A stretch of 64,000 bases of DNA, taken from the NCBI GenBank assembly GCA_003013855.2, contig PVNU02001548.1, positions 4,278,001-4,342,000 on the forward strand, given 5' to 3'. The notes under the pieces are model-generated. The model was not told the DNA's origin. It ran no database searches and saw nothing but the letters and a program-made list of their open reading frames with translations. Below are positions 12,091-22,470 of this stretch, in pieces (position 1 is the stretch's first letter; each line of letters begins with the position of its first letter). The translations under genes and the position numbers were made by a program. This DNA is from Liriodendron chinense (Eukaryota > Streptophyta > Magnoliopsida > Magnoliales > Magnoliaceae).

Positions 12091-12640
12091 CGGGCGGGAA
12101 TTGGGTACTACCAGCACCAGGACCTAGCTAGAGCCGGACGGTCCGGTCAGGGGCTCTGTGGGGTCCATCGTCATATATGTGTTTTATCCACGCTGTCTGT
12201 TCATTTTGAAAAATACTTTTAGATGATGAGCCCAAAAATGAGGCAGATTGAATGTTCAAGTGGACCACACAAAAGTAAAAACTAAGGATTGAATGCCTAG
12301 AGTTGAAATCCTCTTTAGAGCCACGGAAGTTTTGGATCACGCTGATATTTATTTTTTTCCTTCATCCAGGTTCATGTGATCTTATGAAAAGGTTGGATGG
12401 AAATTAATAAACATCATCTTGGGCCCTAAAAGGGTTTCAACGGTATGGTCATTCTCACTAAAGCTACATGTGGTGTGGTCCATCTGAGCTTTTGATCTAC
12501 CTACTTTTTGGGATCATGTCCTAAAATGATATTTCAAAATGTATGGCCGGCTTGGATAAAACAAATATGAGCCAAAAAGCCCCTGACAGGACCGTCCGTT
12601 TCTAGCTATGGCTGATGGGGTTACTACCTAATCCGCGCCC
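12091..12640. mobile_element. Palindromic MITE, subfamily B, upstream of the P450
   Basis: The left tip 'gggcgggaattgggtactac' pairs with the right tip 'ttactacctaatccgcgccc'. Inside these, 'gacggtcc.gtcaggggct' is also inverted. The full mirrored core follows. It ends about 170 bp before the P450 start codon, so it occupies the proximal promoter region. Confidence 0.75.
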
Positions 12641-12809
12641 GGTACGACACACGAAAAATAAAAAATAAAAAAAATCATAGTTGCTTTCAGTGGGCTACAC
12701 ACCCATGTAACGTAATCCAACCGACTACCACCTCAAGAAAGAGATAAAACACCCGCAAAGAAGCCACACATTCCCCACCTCACATAACAAACAAAACCAG
12801 CACTTCTTC

Positions 12810-14333
12810 ATGGAGATGTGGTTACTCATCTTCCTCTCCATCACTTTCTCCGTAGCTTTGAAATTCCTTCTCTCCAACCTCTTCCAAACACCAAACAGCA
12901 AGAAGAAGAACCTCCCACCTGGCCCACCTACCGTACCCTTATTGGGCAACCTCCTATGGCTGAGCAAATCCCTCTTCGATCTCGAGCCCATCCTCCGGGA
13001 GCTCCGCTCCAAGTATGGCCCCATCATCACCCTCCATATCGGCCCGCAGCCCGCCATCTTCATCGTCGACAATTCCCTTGCCCACGAAGCACTCATCCAG
13101 AAGGGGTCCATCTTCTCCGACCGGCCGCCTGCTACGATTCCAGGCCGCATTGCTAATAGCAACCAACACAACATTAGTTCGGCAGGATACGGCCCGCTAT
13201 GGCGCCTCCTTCGCCGAAATCTCATGTCAGAAATCCTCCACCCTTCGCGGGTGAAGTCTTACGGCCCTGGCCGTGAGTGGGTCCTCGAGCTTTTGATCAA
13301 GCGGCTCCGATACCAAGCTGATGCAGGCGAGCCTGTTCGTGTGGTGGTGAGCTTCCAGTACGCCATGTTCTGCTTGCTCTTGCTCATCTGCGTCGGCCAG
13401 AGGCTAGACGAGAGCGTTGTGAAAGAAATTGAAGACGTACAGCAGAAGTTGGTCACGAGCTTAATTCACTTCAACATCTTCGCCTTCCTGCCGAAGCTAG
13501 GAAAGTTTTTATTCCGCAAGCGGTGGAACAGGCTCTTAGAGATGCGCCACGCGCAAGAACACCTCCTCATCCCTCTGATAAGAGCTCGTCGAGATCGGAA
13601 AAGAGACGATCAAGATGAAAAGAGCTTTGTGTTTTCCTATGTCGACTCGCTCCTCGCTCTCGAGCTTCCTGAAGAGGGAGGGAGGAAGCTCACTGAAGGC
13701 GAGATTGTGAGTCTTTGCTCGGAGTTTCTAACCGCAGGAACTGACACAACCTCGACGTCGCTGCAATGGATCCTGGCAAATATCGTGAAGCACCAGGACA
13801 TACAATCGAAGTTGGCAGATGAGATTGAGGCGGTCGTTGGAAAGGAGAGAGAAATAAGAGAAGATGATCTGCAGAAGATGCCATATCTGAAGGCGGTGAT
13901 CATGGAGGGGCTGAGGAGGCACCCACCGGGCCACTTCGTGCTGCCCCACGCTGTTTCAGAGGAGATAACGTTGAACGGGTATGTCATACCAAAGAACGCG
14001 ACTATCAATTTCACAGTGGCGGAGATGGGCCTCAACAAGGAGGTCTGGGAGGAACCGACGGAATTCCGGCCGGAGAGGTTCTTGGACGGTGGCGAGGCCA
14101 TCGACATAACAGGGAGTAGGGAGTTAAAGATGATGCCTTTCGGGGCAGGGAGACGGATATGCCCTGCTCTTGGTCTGGCTATGCTGCATCTGGAGTATTT
14201 TGTAGCTAATCTGGTGAGGGAATTCGAATGGAAACCAAAGGATGGAGAAGATGTTGATTTAACAGAGAAGCTCAAATTTACAGTTGTTATGAAGAATCCA
14301 TTGGAGGCTAAGATCATTTCAAGGAGAAATTAA
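12810..14333 (+). CDS. CYP89A-like cytochrome P450, intact, single exon
   Basis: Predicted 507-residue haem-thiolate monooxygenase of the plant A-type class, anchored in the ER membrane and fed electrons by P450 reductase. Visible parts in order: hydrophobic N-terminal anchor (residues 3-25), proline hinge PPGPP (36-40), C-helix WRLLR (131-135), I-helix AGTDTT (309-314), K-helix E366xxR369, PERF (421-424), and haem loop FGAGRRICPALG with Cys451. The usual glycine two residues after the cysteine is alanine here. The overall sequence recalls the CYP89A subfamily. Arabidopsis CYP89A9 oxidises chlorophyll catabolites during senescence, but the substrate here cannot be inferred. The start is the first ATG of the open frame and gives a normal anchor. 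There is no intron, as in known CYP89A genes. Family assignment is from recall. Confidence 0.93.
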   Translation: MEMWLLIFLSITFSVALKFLLSNLFQTPNSKKKNLPPGPPTVPLLGNLLWLSKSLFDLEPILRELRSKYGPIITLHIGPQPAIFIVDNSLAHEALIQKGSIFSDRPPATIPGRIANSNQHNISSAGYGPLWRLLRRNLMSEILHPSRVKSYGPGREWVLELLIKRLRYQADAGEPVRVVVSFQYAMFCLLLLICVGQRLDESVVKEIEDVQQKLVTSLIHFNIFAFLPKLGKFLFRKRWNRLLEMRHAQEHLLIPLIRARRDRKRDDQDEKSFVFSYVDSLLALELPEEGGRKLTEGEIVSLCSEFLTAGTDTTSTSLQWILANIVKHQDIQSKLADEIEAVVGKEREIREDDLQKMPYLKAVIMEGLRRHPPGHFVLPHAVSEEITLNGYVIPKNATINFTVAEMGLNKEVWEEPTEFRPERFLDGGEAIDITGSRELKMMPFGAGRRICPALGLAMLHLEYFVANLVREFEWKPKDGEDVDLTEKLKFTVVMKNPLEAKIISRRN

Positions 14334-15327
14334 AGATGGGTAGTTGATGTTTGCTCGATCTTATGCCTGTAATTAATTCTCGTCCTTTTAGTTGTAGTAT
14401 TTGTCAGATGTACTGCTTCCGTATCAGATATGGGGGCTACCGATGATGGGCGCTTTTTAATTTTTTATTAAACATTCCATTCTCATTGAAGAATGGAGCC
14501 AGTGATGGCAGAAAGGAGCAGCATAGCAGAAAACAGAACATACAAAATAGCTGCAGCAGCATGCAATTAAGCCAGCAGTAGGGAGTTCTGGGCGATGATT
14601 CTCCTCAAGCCAGTAATACCGGGCTTATCTTATATTGATGTTTTTCAAGAAAGTTATAAATAAGTTAAATAAAAAATAAAAAATTTGGGAAAGAAAAATT
14701 CAATATAAGATATTTTATATGGGGACAGGGGAACAAGGTTCGTGGTCTGGTCTCTTACTTTGGTGGTTCAAGGGCTTGGCTTGATGCATCCTATTAGTCC
14801 TGGGCTCGTTCTTAACATTTCTCTAAAAAAAATATGGAGACTGAATTTTCTTTGCCTTCTTACGTCGGTTCTGATGATCTCTCTCATGGAAGTGGAACTG
14901 TCCACAGACAAAGCAACAAGGTTCTTGGCCCTGGCTCTTGGTAGTTTTAAGGGCTTAACTTGATGCTTTGCATTAATTTTAGGCTTTTAGTGTGCTGGTT
15001 TGATTCTTAACATTTTCTAGTAAAGACCACTGCCAAACTTACTTTGCCTTCCTTAAATCACTATGGGTGATCTCTCTTAAGGGAGTTGAACTATTTTTTA
15101 TTTTTTATTTTTATAATTCACAAACACCCACACACACCACATGAGTACTCAAACCCATGACCTCAATGTATTGAGCCATGAGTAGGGACTATCTAGTTCC
15201 ATGCAGGACATTTAATCTCACATTTTAATGGCCAACTTCTCCTTGTATCAAATCTATTATTTTTCAGGTTGAAGATTTGATAATTCCACACTAGTATAAG
15301 AGCAATATACATCCAAATGAGCATATA
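14334..15327. other. 3' flank of the P450 with a local tandem duplication
   Basis: 14440-14640 and 15225-15325 match the 3' flank of the pseudogene copy (46120-46280, 46340-46440). The sequence between them is absent there. It contains two diverged units of about 190 bp (14729-14900 and 14917-15090), sharing 'aacaaggttc', 'agggctt', 'cttgatgc', 'ttcttaacattt' and 'tttgccttc'. No gene seen. Confidence 0.6.
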
Positions 15328-15939
15328 GGGCCTGTTTGGAGCATGGATTCTGAACCCCTTGGATTTGAAACTTCTTGGTTGTGTTTGGCACCCTAGATTT
15401 GAAATCCCCTGTAATCCAAAAGTATAATATTTACAAGGGTTTGAATTTAATTACTAAATCAACTTTAATATCCCTAATTAGTGTACGTATGTAATGTTTG
15501 AAACAATGGTTGTAATAAGCCCAGTTGAAATATATACTTTGGCCGAAAATGATGAAATTCCAAGTCTCAATTGGGCTACAAGCACAAGATCACATTCGAG
15601 TGACTAACTAATGATTTTTAACCATTAATTTACATGGACCATGTTTGGATAACGCAAATCATTCTATTAAAGTAATTTTAATAATGCAGATGATAATCTG
15701 ATTGTTTTAGGATATCATCAGTGAACCATGCGCCCAATATATTAGTAGCCTAGTGACACACATGTTACACATGTGACTCTTAGAACTGATTTTAGATGTA
15801 ATCCAAGCTTACACCTTGGATTTCAAACCCCCTCATCTAGGGGATTGATTTGAAACCACCAGTTACTATATGTGCCAAACACACAAGGGAATTTGAAACC
15901 CCCTTAAATCCTCCCAAATCTATGGTGCCAAACGACCCC
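15328..15939. mobile_element. PIF/Harbinger-like MITE
   Basis: The tips are GGGCCTGTTTGGAGCATGGA and, reversed, GGGGTCGTTTGGCACCATAG. It is flanked by ATA and TAA, an imperfect relative of the TWA duplication of this superfamily. The paralogous flank at 46430-46480 lacks the insert, so it is a real insertion. Its right tip was carried along to 5676. No transposase is encoded. Confidence 0.65.
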
Positions 15940-17010
15940 TAAGTCACGGTATGTAAACATAAGAGTCCAGCTTTCCATTAGAGAAGCTACATCTTTTAGA
16001 TCTTCTATCATAAAAATTAGACTATTTCACACCTTTTGTGACCCATAACATATTAAAGCAAATTAACAGCTAGGAAAGAAAAAGTTAACCGCCAATATTG
16101 TACTTTTCTAATCCCACGCTAATGTGGGAGGCACACACATAAGAGCTTTTCATCAAGTGAGCTACAATTTTTGGATCTTTGGCATAAAAATCAAACCATT
16201 CAACCCTTCAAGTAGGCTATAACATATCAAAACAAACAAATGGCTAGGAAAAAAAAAAAGAAAAAAAATTAACTGTAAATTTACTTTGCAGGTTATGGTC
16301 CACTTAATTAAAGAGTGGAATTATTGAATTTTTGGCTGAAGATCTTGGCATGATTTCCCACCTCACGAAAAACTCGGATGCGACAAATGGGTTTCATAAT
16401 TGTGCGGAGTCAGCAAACCTCTAATTTCGTAGTGCCAGTGGGCCACCCACAACCCTTATATCCATAATAAATAATATAAGAGTTAGCTGTCCACTAACAT
16501 AAAAAGATCAATATTGGAATCTTTTGCACGTAGAAGGTGTTTTAGCTTAGAATTCGAAGGAGATTATTGTAATTAACTTCCTTAGAAAGGTGCCAGTAGA
16601 GCTACATGTTAGACCTGATTGCATATATATCTGATGGCATGATCATATGTGATATCTGGCCCATTTCCTAGGTAGTGCCTACTATGACACATGCCGTGTA
16701 CCAAAAATCAAAAGAAACGCCTTTCAAGTGGGCCACACGCTTTCAATTTGGACTGTTTAGCATTCTTGTTGGCCCACGCATCTCTAACTTTCCATTTGGC
16801 ATCATAATGCTCTCCTACTTTCAATTTCTTTACCTTCTTAGAAGGGCGTTCCTTTTTTTTTTTTTTACGTACTTTTGAAGAGCCTAGGAAAGTCTTATTT
16901 TTGAGTTTTGATATAGTAAGGTCTCATTTCAGAGAATGAGCTCAAAAATGAAGTATATCATTTGGCAGTCAGGATGTCTGACAAGCATCACAGTGGGCCT
17001 CGCCAGTCAT
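15940..17010. repeat. Duplicated block copy 2, left part
   Basis: 15940-16215 matches 5712-5990 and, in pieces, 46486-46545 and 48466-48545. 16935-17010 matches 6210-6290. The 700 bp between has no counterpart identified; it holds short A-rich runs and no gene. Confidence 0.7.
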
Positions 17011-17015
17011 CTGTA
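17011..17015. repeat. Target-site duplication CTGTA, left
   Basis: CTGTA here and at 22226-22230 flank the copia element. The unoccupied paralogue at about 6288 reads CTATA followed by the same 'tggtctctattttc'. Confidence 0.93.
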
Positions 17016-17626
17016 TGTTGCGCAGTACGCCAACAACGCCGGTGAACCGAGATCCAATCTCCGGTCTCACCCACAAACGATAAACAGGAAGAAAAATAAT
17101 AACTAGAAAAGAATCACACAAACCAACAATCCACAAGACAGAGATTTAAGTGGAAAAAACCCCAACAAGGGTAAAAAAACCACGGGTGCAAACTTCACTA
17201 TGAAGAAAAACGAAGTTACAAGCAATGCCCTTACCTTCTCCTATGCTCCCATGCACAGAGATGGCCCTTTTGCTAATCTTCTCGCCTTTTTCTCACCTTG
17301 GACGTATAGAAGCCCTAATCCCGGTGTCTAATCCAGGTTTACACCCCTTTATATAGTAAACCCCGCAATTAGAACACAAAATAGGAAACCCGCGTCTTAA
17401 GCCCGCGGCCGGTCGGGCGCCCAGCCAATACAAAATACGTCCAGCAACAAAAAACAGAAAACAGATGAATATCGGGCGCCCGAAAACTTTGACCGTCGGG
17501 CGCCCGGATGCTCACAAAACAGTCCAGTGGACTGAACAGTAACTGACTGAATTTCGGGCGCCCGGTCCACAGACCGTCCGGGCGCCCGGCCAAGCTCAGT
17601 GGAGTTTTTTGTCTCCACACTCAACA
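17016..17626 (-). repeat. 3' LTR of the copia element
   Basis: 611 bp, near-identical to 21617-22225. It carries a TATA box on the minus strand (TATATAAAG, 17355-17347). Upstream of that, in U3, are copies of the GC-rich palindrome CGGGCGCCCG at 17473, 17497, 17555 and 17579, plus a variant at 17414. Confidence 0.95.
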
Positions 17627-17638
17627 ATCTCCCACTTG
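17627..17638 (-). other. Polypurine tract
   Basis: On the minus strand CAAGTGGGAGAT directly precedes the 3' LTR. This is the usual position and composition of the plus-strand primer of copia elements. Confidence 0.8.
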
Positions 17639-17697
17639 GAGACAATCACCACATGTTCCTTCGTCTTCTACATCCGGAGTGCACCACCTCTTAGTCT

Positions 17698-18286
17698 TCA
17701 AGCTTGAAGACCAACCAAAGCTGAACAGAGCTTCAGCTTCTCCCGTGTGACCGCCTTGGTCAACATATCTGCAGGATTCTCACTTGTATGAATCTTCTCC
17801 AAAGCAATCGATCCATCTTCCAGTAACGAACGTATGAAGTGATATCTGATGTCAATATGCTTGGTCCTTGAATGAAAGGCTGAATTCTTAGCCAAGTGTA
17901 TTGCACTCTGACTGTCACTGTACAGCTTGCAATCTGCTTGCTTCTTCCCTAACTCTTCCATAAAAACCTTGCATCCACACCATCTCCTTGCACGCTTCTG
18001 TAGCTGCAACATATTCTGCTTTCGTTGTACTGATGGATACTATCTTCTGCAACTGAGAGATCCAACTTACTACAGCACTACCCAGGGTAAAGACATACCC
18101 TGTAGTGCTCCTTCTGCTGTCGATATCTCCTGCCAAATCTGAATCGACGTAGCCTTGTAGCTTGATTTCTGATCCTCCATAACACAGCCCTACATCCACA
18201 GTACCTACCAGGTATCTGAGGATCCACTTCACAGCTTCCCAATGTTCCTTCCCGGGGTTGTTCATGTACCTGCTAACAACTCTCAC
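17698..18286 (-). pseudogene. copia RNase H region, frameshifted
   Basis: The reading begins in one frame at 18286 with [20 protein letters not shown] and continues to [18 protein letters not shown]. It then shifts near 17970 into a second frame ending at 17698 that contains the C-terminal RNase H sequence DSQSAIHLAKN and TKHIDIRYHF. These are standard copia RNase H landmarks, acting in removal of the RNA strand during reverse transcription. The frameshift breaks the domain. Confidence 0.9.
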
Positions 18287-18289
18287 TGC

Positions 18290-18589
18290 TTGAGCAATGT
18301 CTGGCCTCGTCTAACCATAGCATACATGAGGCTCCCTATGGCTGATGCATAAGGGACTTTAGCCATGTAGTCCCGTTCCTCCTGTGTCTTAGCTCCTTGC
18401 TCCTTAGAAAGCTTAAAGTGGTTGGCTAATGGAGTGCTAACCAGCTTAGCACCTCCCATGCTGAATCAATCAAGTACCTTGGCTATGTACTCTGCCTGTG
18501 ACAAAACCAGCTTCTTGTTTTTCCTGTCACGCTTTATCCTCATGCCTAGGATTTGTTTTGCAGCTCCTAAATCCTTCATGGCAAACTCT
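18290..18589 (-). pseudogene. copia RT C-terminal linker, broken
   Basis: Between the RT and RNase H frames the minus strand still encodes recognisable copia sequence (for example AKQILGMRIKRDR-like and VPYASAIGSLMYAM-like phrases). It lies in a shifted frame, with a TGA at 18468-18466 and a further frameshift near 18308. Confidence 0.8.
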
Positions 18590-19807
18590 CTAGACAGTTT
18601 GTCTTTTGAGATCTGAGATGTCCTTCATGCTTGATCCGGCCACAAGCATATCATCAACATACAGAAGAAGAATGATATACGACGTATCAAACTTCTTCAA
18701 GTAGCAACACTGGTCTGCATGACATCTCCTATACCCGTTTCCCGACATGAAACTATCGAACTTCTTGTACCACTGCCTTGGGGCCTGCTTCAGACCATAT
18801 AGACTCTTCTTCAGTCTACACACCTTGTTCTCCTTTCCTGGTGCCACATATCCTGTCGGCTGATGCATATATATCTCTTCTTCAAGGTCTCCATGAAGAA
18901 AGGCTGTCTTAACATCTAGCTGCTCTAGATGTAAGTCCTCTGTAGCCACTATACTCAAGACCATGCGAATCCTAGACATCTTCACCACAGGTGAAAATGT
19001 CTTTAAGAAATCGATACCTGCCTTTTGTTGGAAGCCTTTCACAACCAGTCTAGCCTTGTACCATTTCGAACCATCGTGCTCCTCCTTCAGTCTGTAAACC
19101 CATTTGTTATGAAGAGCTTTCTTGCCCTTGGGTAGAGTGACTAGCTCCCACGTACGATTAGACTCAAGAGAGTCCATCTCATCTTCCATGGCTTGCTCCC
19201 ACTTAACCCGCATATCTGACCGTAACGCCTCTTGAAAACACTCTGGCTCACCATTATCTGTTAGCAGTAGATAATGTAAGGAGGGTGAGTATCGGACCTT
19301 GGGTCTCCTATCCCGAGTAGACCTCCTCACAACCGGTGTCTGCGGCTCTGCCTTATCATGCTCCTGTGCATGCTCATCCTGTGGCACTGTAACACCCGTG
19401 TCCGGTAACTCTTCCAACTCTACGAATTCTTTCTCATCGGCCTTGTTCTGCTTTTGCTGCACACTGTCCTTATACATCACCTTTTCATTAAAGACTACAT
19501 CCTTGCTCCTGATGATTTTTCGGTTCTCAATATCCCAAAATCTGTAGCCAAAATCATTCTGCCCGTAGCCTATAAACGTGCACCTCCTGGACTTCGCATC
19601 CAGCTTGTTTCTGTGCTCTGCATCAATGTGAACATAAGAAGTACAACCAAACACTCTGAGATGTGCAAGGTTCACCTCTTTCCCAGTCCACGTTTCTTCT
19701 GGTAGCCCACCATCCAATGGTGCTGGGGGACTTCTATTGATGAGATATACGGCAGTATTCACAGCATCTGCCCAAAAGATCTTGGGCAACCCTGCATGTA
19801 GCCTCAT
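18590..19807 (-). pseudogene. copia integrase C-terminus and reverse transcriptase
   Basis: A 405-codon open stretch. It starts within the integrase C-terminal part (PKIFWADAVNTAVYLINRSP) and passes through an acidic linker. RT follows, with KARLVVKGFQQKAGIDFLKT, LDVKTAFLHGDL and the catalytic YVDDM motif. The frame is lost near 18600 after LKRQ by what looks like one extra base. Upstream it is closed by a TAG at 19822-19820, in frame with the gag-integrase section. Confidence 0.95.
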
Positions 19808-20005
19808 GCTCCTAGCGCGCTAAAGGATGGTCCTGTTAATGCGCTCGGCCACACCGTTCTGCTGCGGTGTCCCTGGAATCGTTTTCTGATGTTTGATTCC
19901 ATTTGCTGCACAATACTCCTCAAACCTCTTATCACAATATTCTCCCCCATTATCTGATCTGAGACACTTCACAGTTTTACCGGTCTCATTTTCTACCATA
20001 ACCTT

Positions 20006-21577
20006 CTACTTCTTAAATACATCGAATACATCTGATTTGTGTTTTAAGAAGTAGACCCACAGTTTTCTACTAGTATCATCAATAAAGGAAACAAAATAAC
20101 GTGAGCCACCAAGAGATGATACCTGTGCTGGTCCCCACACATCAGTGTGTACAAGCTCCAATAGATGCGTCTTTGGAGCACGTCCTGTCTTCTTGAAGCT
20201 AACTTCCTTCTGCTTGCCATACACGCAGTCCTCGCAGAATTCCAGATCGTTTGTCTTCAACCCTAGTAGCTTCCCCTTTAACAATAGCACTTTCATCCCC
20301 TTCTCACTCATATGTCCCAACCTCTGATGCCATAACTGCCCGTTCACTCCAGTTGATGCGACTGCGAGTGAACTATACAATCCAGAAGTCACATATAAAG
20401 TACCTTCCTTCTTGCCTCGAGATACAACCAAGGCACCTTTTGTGACCTTCCATGCATCGCTCGTGAATGTCGTCACATATCCGGTATCAGCCAACTGCCC
20501 CACTGAGATCAAATTCCGTCTCAAACTCGGTACATGTCTGACATCCTTCAGCTTCAAGACCGTTCCATCTTTCTGACTTAAATGAACGTCTCCTTTGCCA
20601 ACAATACTGCATGGCTCATCATCACCCAGGTAGACTCTTCCAAAGTTACCTGAGACATAATCACGAAGAACTTCTTTTGATGAAGTGGCATGAAATGAAG
20701 CACCCGAGTCTATAACCCAAGACTCATTCCGCGCATCAAGAGACAAGATCAACGCCTCTGTGTCACTCTCCTCAGATAGATTCACTGAATCATTCCCACC
20801 TTGAGAGCTTCCTTCTTGTTTCTTAAGCGCCCTGCAATCACGCTTCATGTGCCCCTTCTTCCCGCAATGCCAACACCCGTCCTTGTCTTTCGGTCCCTTG
20901 GACTTATTCCTCGACTTAGAACGCCCGTGTTTATTGCCACCTTTGTTTGAAGATCTTCCTCTTCCTTCAACGTTTAGAGCATTTCCTGAATCCCCTGAAG
21001 TTCCTGATGTCTTCCTTCTAGATTCTTCGCTTAGAATTAGACCGGCCACATCATCGAATTTCAACTTCGTAGATCCTGAAGAATTGCTCACGGCAATTAC
21101 CAAACCATCCCAGCTGTCTGGCAAACTTGACAAGATCAATAGGGCCTTGACCTCGTCATCAAAAGTGATGTCAACGGATTCCAATTGGCTCGTGACTGTA
21201 TTGAACTCGTTTAGATGTTCAGCCATGCCCCCACCATCTGACATCTTCATGTTGAATAGCCGTTTCATGAGATGAACCTTATTTGACGCCGAGGGTTTCT
21301 CATACATCATAGCTAAAGCCTGCATCAATTCTTTTGTAGTCTTTACTTTGGATATGTTGAAGGTGACGCTCTTAGACAAAGAGAGTTGGATCGTTCCTAA
21401 AGCCTTCCGATCCATTAAAGCCCATTCATCATCTGTCATCTTCTCTTGCTTCTTCTTTTTTCCTTCTAGAGGAATGTAGAGGTCCTTCTGATACAGATAA
21501 TCCTCCATCTACATCTTCCAGAAGGCAAAGTTTGAACCATCAAACTTCTCAATTCTAGTTTTCCCATCTTCCGCCAT
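20006..21577 (-). pseudogene. copia gag, protease and integrase N-terminus
   Basis: The original start is probably the ATG at 21577-21575. A TAG at 21511-21509 interrupts codon 23, after which the frame is open for 500 codons to a TAG at 20008-20006. In order: UBN2-type gag, CCHC zinc knuckle CWHCGKKGHMKRDC, aspartic protease SWVIDSGASFHAT, and the integrase zinc domain WHQRLGHMSEKGMKVL with its CxxC. The integrase core begins at HTDVWGP. The catalytic downstream part lies beyond the stop. Confidence 0.95.
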
Positions 21578-21603
21578 CGCTCCCAGTTGAACTAAACCAA
21601 TAA

Positions 21604-21614
21604 CTCTGATACCA
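21604..21614 (-). other. Primer-binding site, initiator Met-tRNA type
   Basis: On the minus strand TGGTATCAGAG lies two bases inside the 5' LTR. It is complementary to the 3' end of plant initiator tRNA-Met, the usual primer of Tnt1/Tork-type copia elements. Confidence 0.9.
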
Positions 21615-21616
21615 GT

Positions 21617-22225
21617 TGTTGCGCAGCACGCCAACAACGCCGGTGAACCGAGATCCAATCTTCGGTCTCACCCACAAACGATAAACAGGAAGAAAAATAA
21701 TAACTAGAAAAGAATCACACAAACCAACAATCCACAAGACAGAGATTTACGTGGAAAAAACCTCAACAAGGGTAAAAAACTACGGGTGCAAACTTCACTA
21801 TGAAGAAAAACGAAGTTACAAGCAATGCCCTTACCTTCTCCTATGCTCCCATGCACAGAGATGGCCCTTTTGCTAATCTTCTCGCCTTTTTCTCACCTTG
21901 GACGTATAGAAGCCCAAATCCCCGTGTCTAATCCCGGTTTACACCCCTTTATATAGTAAACCCCGCAATTAGAACACAAAATAGGAAACCCGCGTCTTAA
22001 GCCCGCGGCCGGTCGGGCGTCCGGACATAACTGGGTCGGGCGCCCGGCCAATACAAAATACGTCCAGCAACAAAAAACAGAAAACAAATGAATATCGGGC
22101 GCTCGGACACTTTGACCGTCGGACGCCCGGATGCTCACAAAACAGTCCAGTGGACTGAACAACAAATGGCTGAATTTCGGGCGCCCGGCCAAGCTCAGTG
22201 GAGTTTTTTGTCTCCACACTCAACA
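21617..22225 (-). repeat. 5' LTR of the copia element
   Basis: 609 bp and promoter-bearing: TATA on the minus strand at 21955-21947. Five GC-rich decamers of the CGGGCGCCCG type lie upstream at 22014, 22037, 22096, 22120 and 22178, spaced alternately about 24 and 58 bp. Their number and arrangement differ from the other LTR. Confidence 0.95.
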
Positions 22226-22230
22226 CTGTA
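22226..22230. repeat. Target-site duplication CTGTA, right
   Basis: Second copy of the 5-bp duplication. The pre-insertion sequence resumes with 'tggtctctattttc'. Confidence 0.93.
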
Positions 22231-22470
22231 TGGTCTCTATTTTCTAAATCTAATAAATGGATAGACTGCTTTTGCGCCTAGTTCCATCGTAGCCGTTGGT
22301 TCAACCGGAAGATTGTATATCCAACTATCCTTCTTGACTTAAGAGGGAAACCGAGCTTTCCAGAATGAGATCTCTCTCTCCCAAGTGCAGATATTCCTTG
22401 TTAGTCAGGGGTATTTTGTAAAATTTTGTTTTATCAAATAGTTGTGCTGATGTCAGCACAAAAGGCATGG
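22231..22470. repeat. Duplicated block copy 2, right of the copia insertion
   Basis: Collinear with 6293-6560: 'cctagttccatcgtagccgt', 'gcagatattccttgttagtc' and 'aaatagttgtgctgat.tcagc'. The CT tract is much shorter here. Confidence 0.85.

Larger units (their letters stand above)
17016..22225 (-). mobile_element. Ty1/copia retrotransposon (Tnt1/Tork-like), degenerate
   Basis: A 5210-bp element read on the minus strand. It has two LTRs of about 610 bp beginning TG and ending CA, a 5-bp CTGTA target duplication, a Met-tRNA primer-binding site inside the right LTR and a purine tract beside the left LTR. The polyprotein order gag, protease, integrase, RT, RNase H is diagnostic of copia. The coding region carries at least four in-frame stops (21511-21509, 20008-20006, 19822-19820, 18468-18466) and about three frameshifts (near 18600, 18308, 17970). 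It cannot make its own polyprotein. The LTRs differ by about 3% in substitutions by hand count, so the insertion is not very recent. Confidence 0.95.

Noticed and set aside
12091..12640. 9-bp target duplication for the MITE upstream of the P450
   Set aside because: The best alignment (gcactgcac / gtacgacac) needs an asymmetric end and matches only 6 of 9, so I did not claim it.
12725..13225. 166-codon antisense frame over the P450 start, with a counterpart at 44414-44920
   Set aside because: Shadow of the P450 reading frame. The Arg/Trp-rich peptide has no recognisable family.
13637..14317. 226-codon open frame antisense to the P450, present also in the pseudogene (45332-46012)
   Set aside because: It mirrors the conserved P450 coding sequence in the opposite strand and has no domain of its own. 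Its retention in both copies follows from their similarity.
18422..21275. Plus-strand open frames across the copia element
   Set aside because: Opposite-strand shadows of the gag-pol coding sequence.
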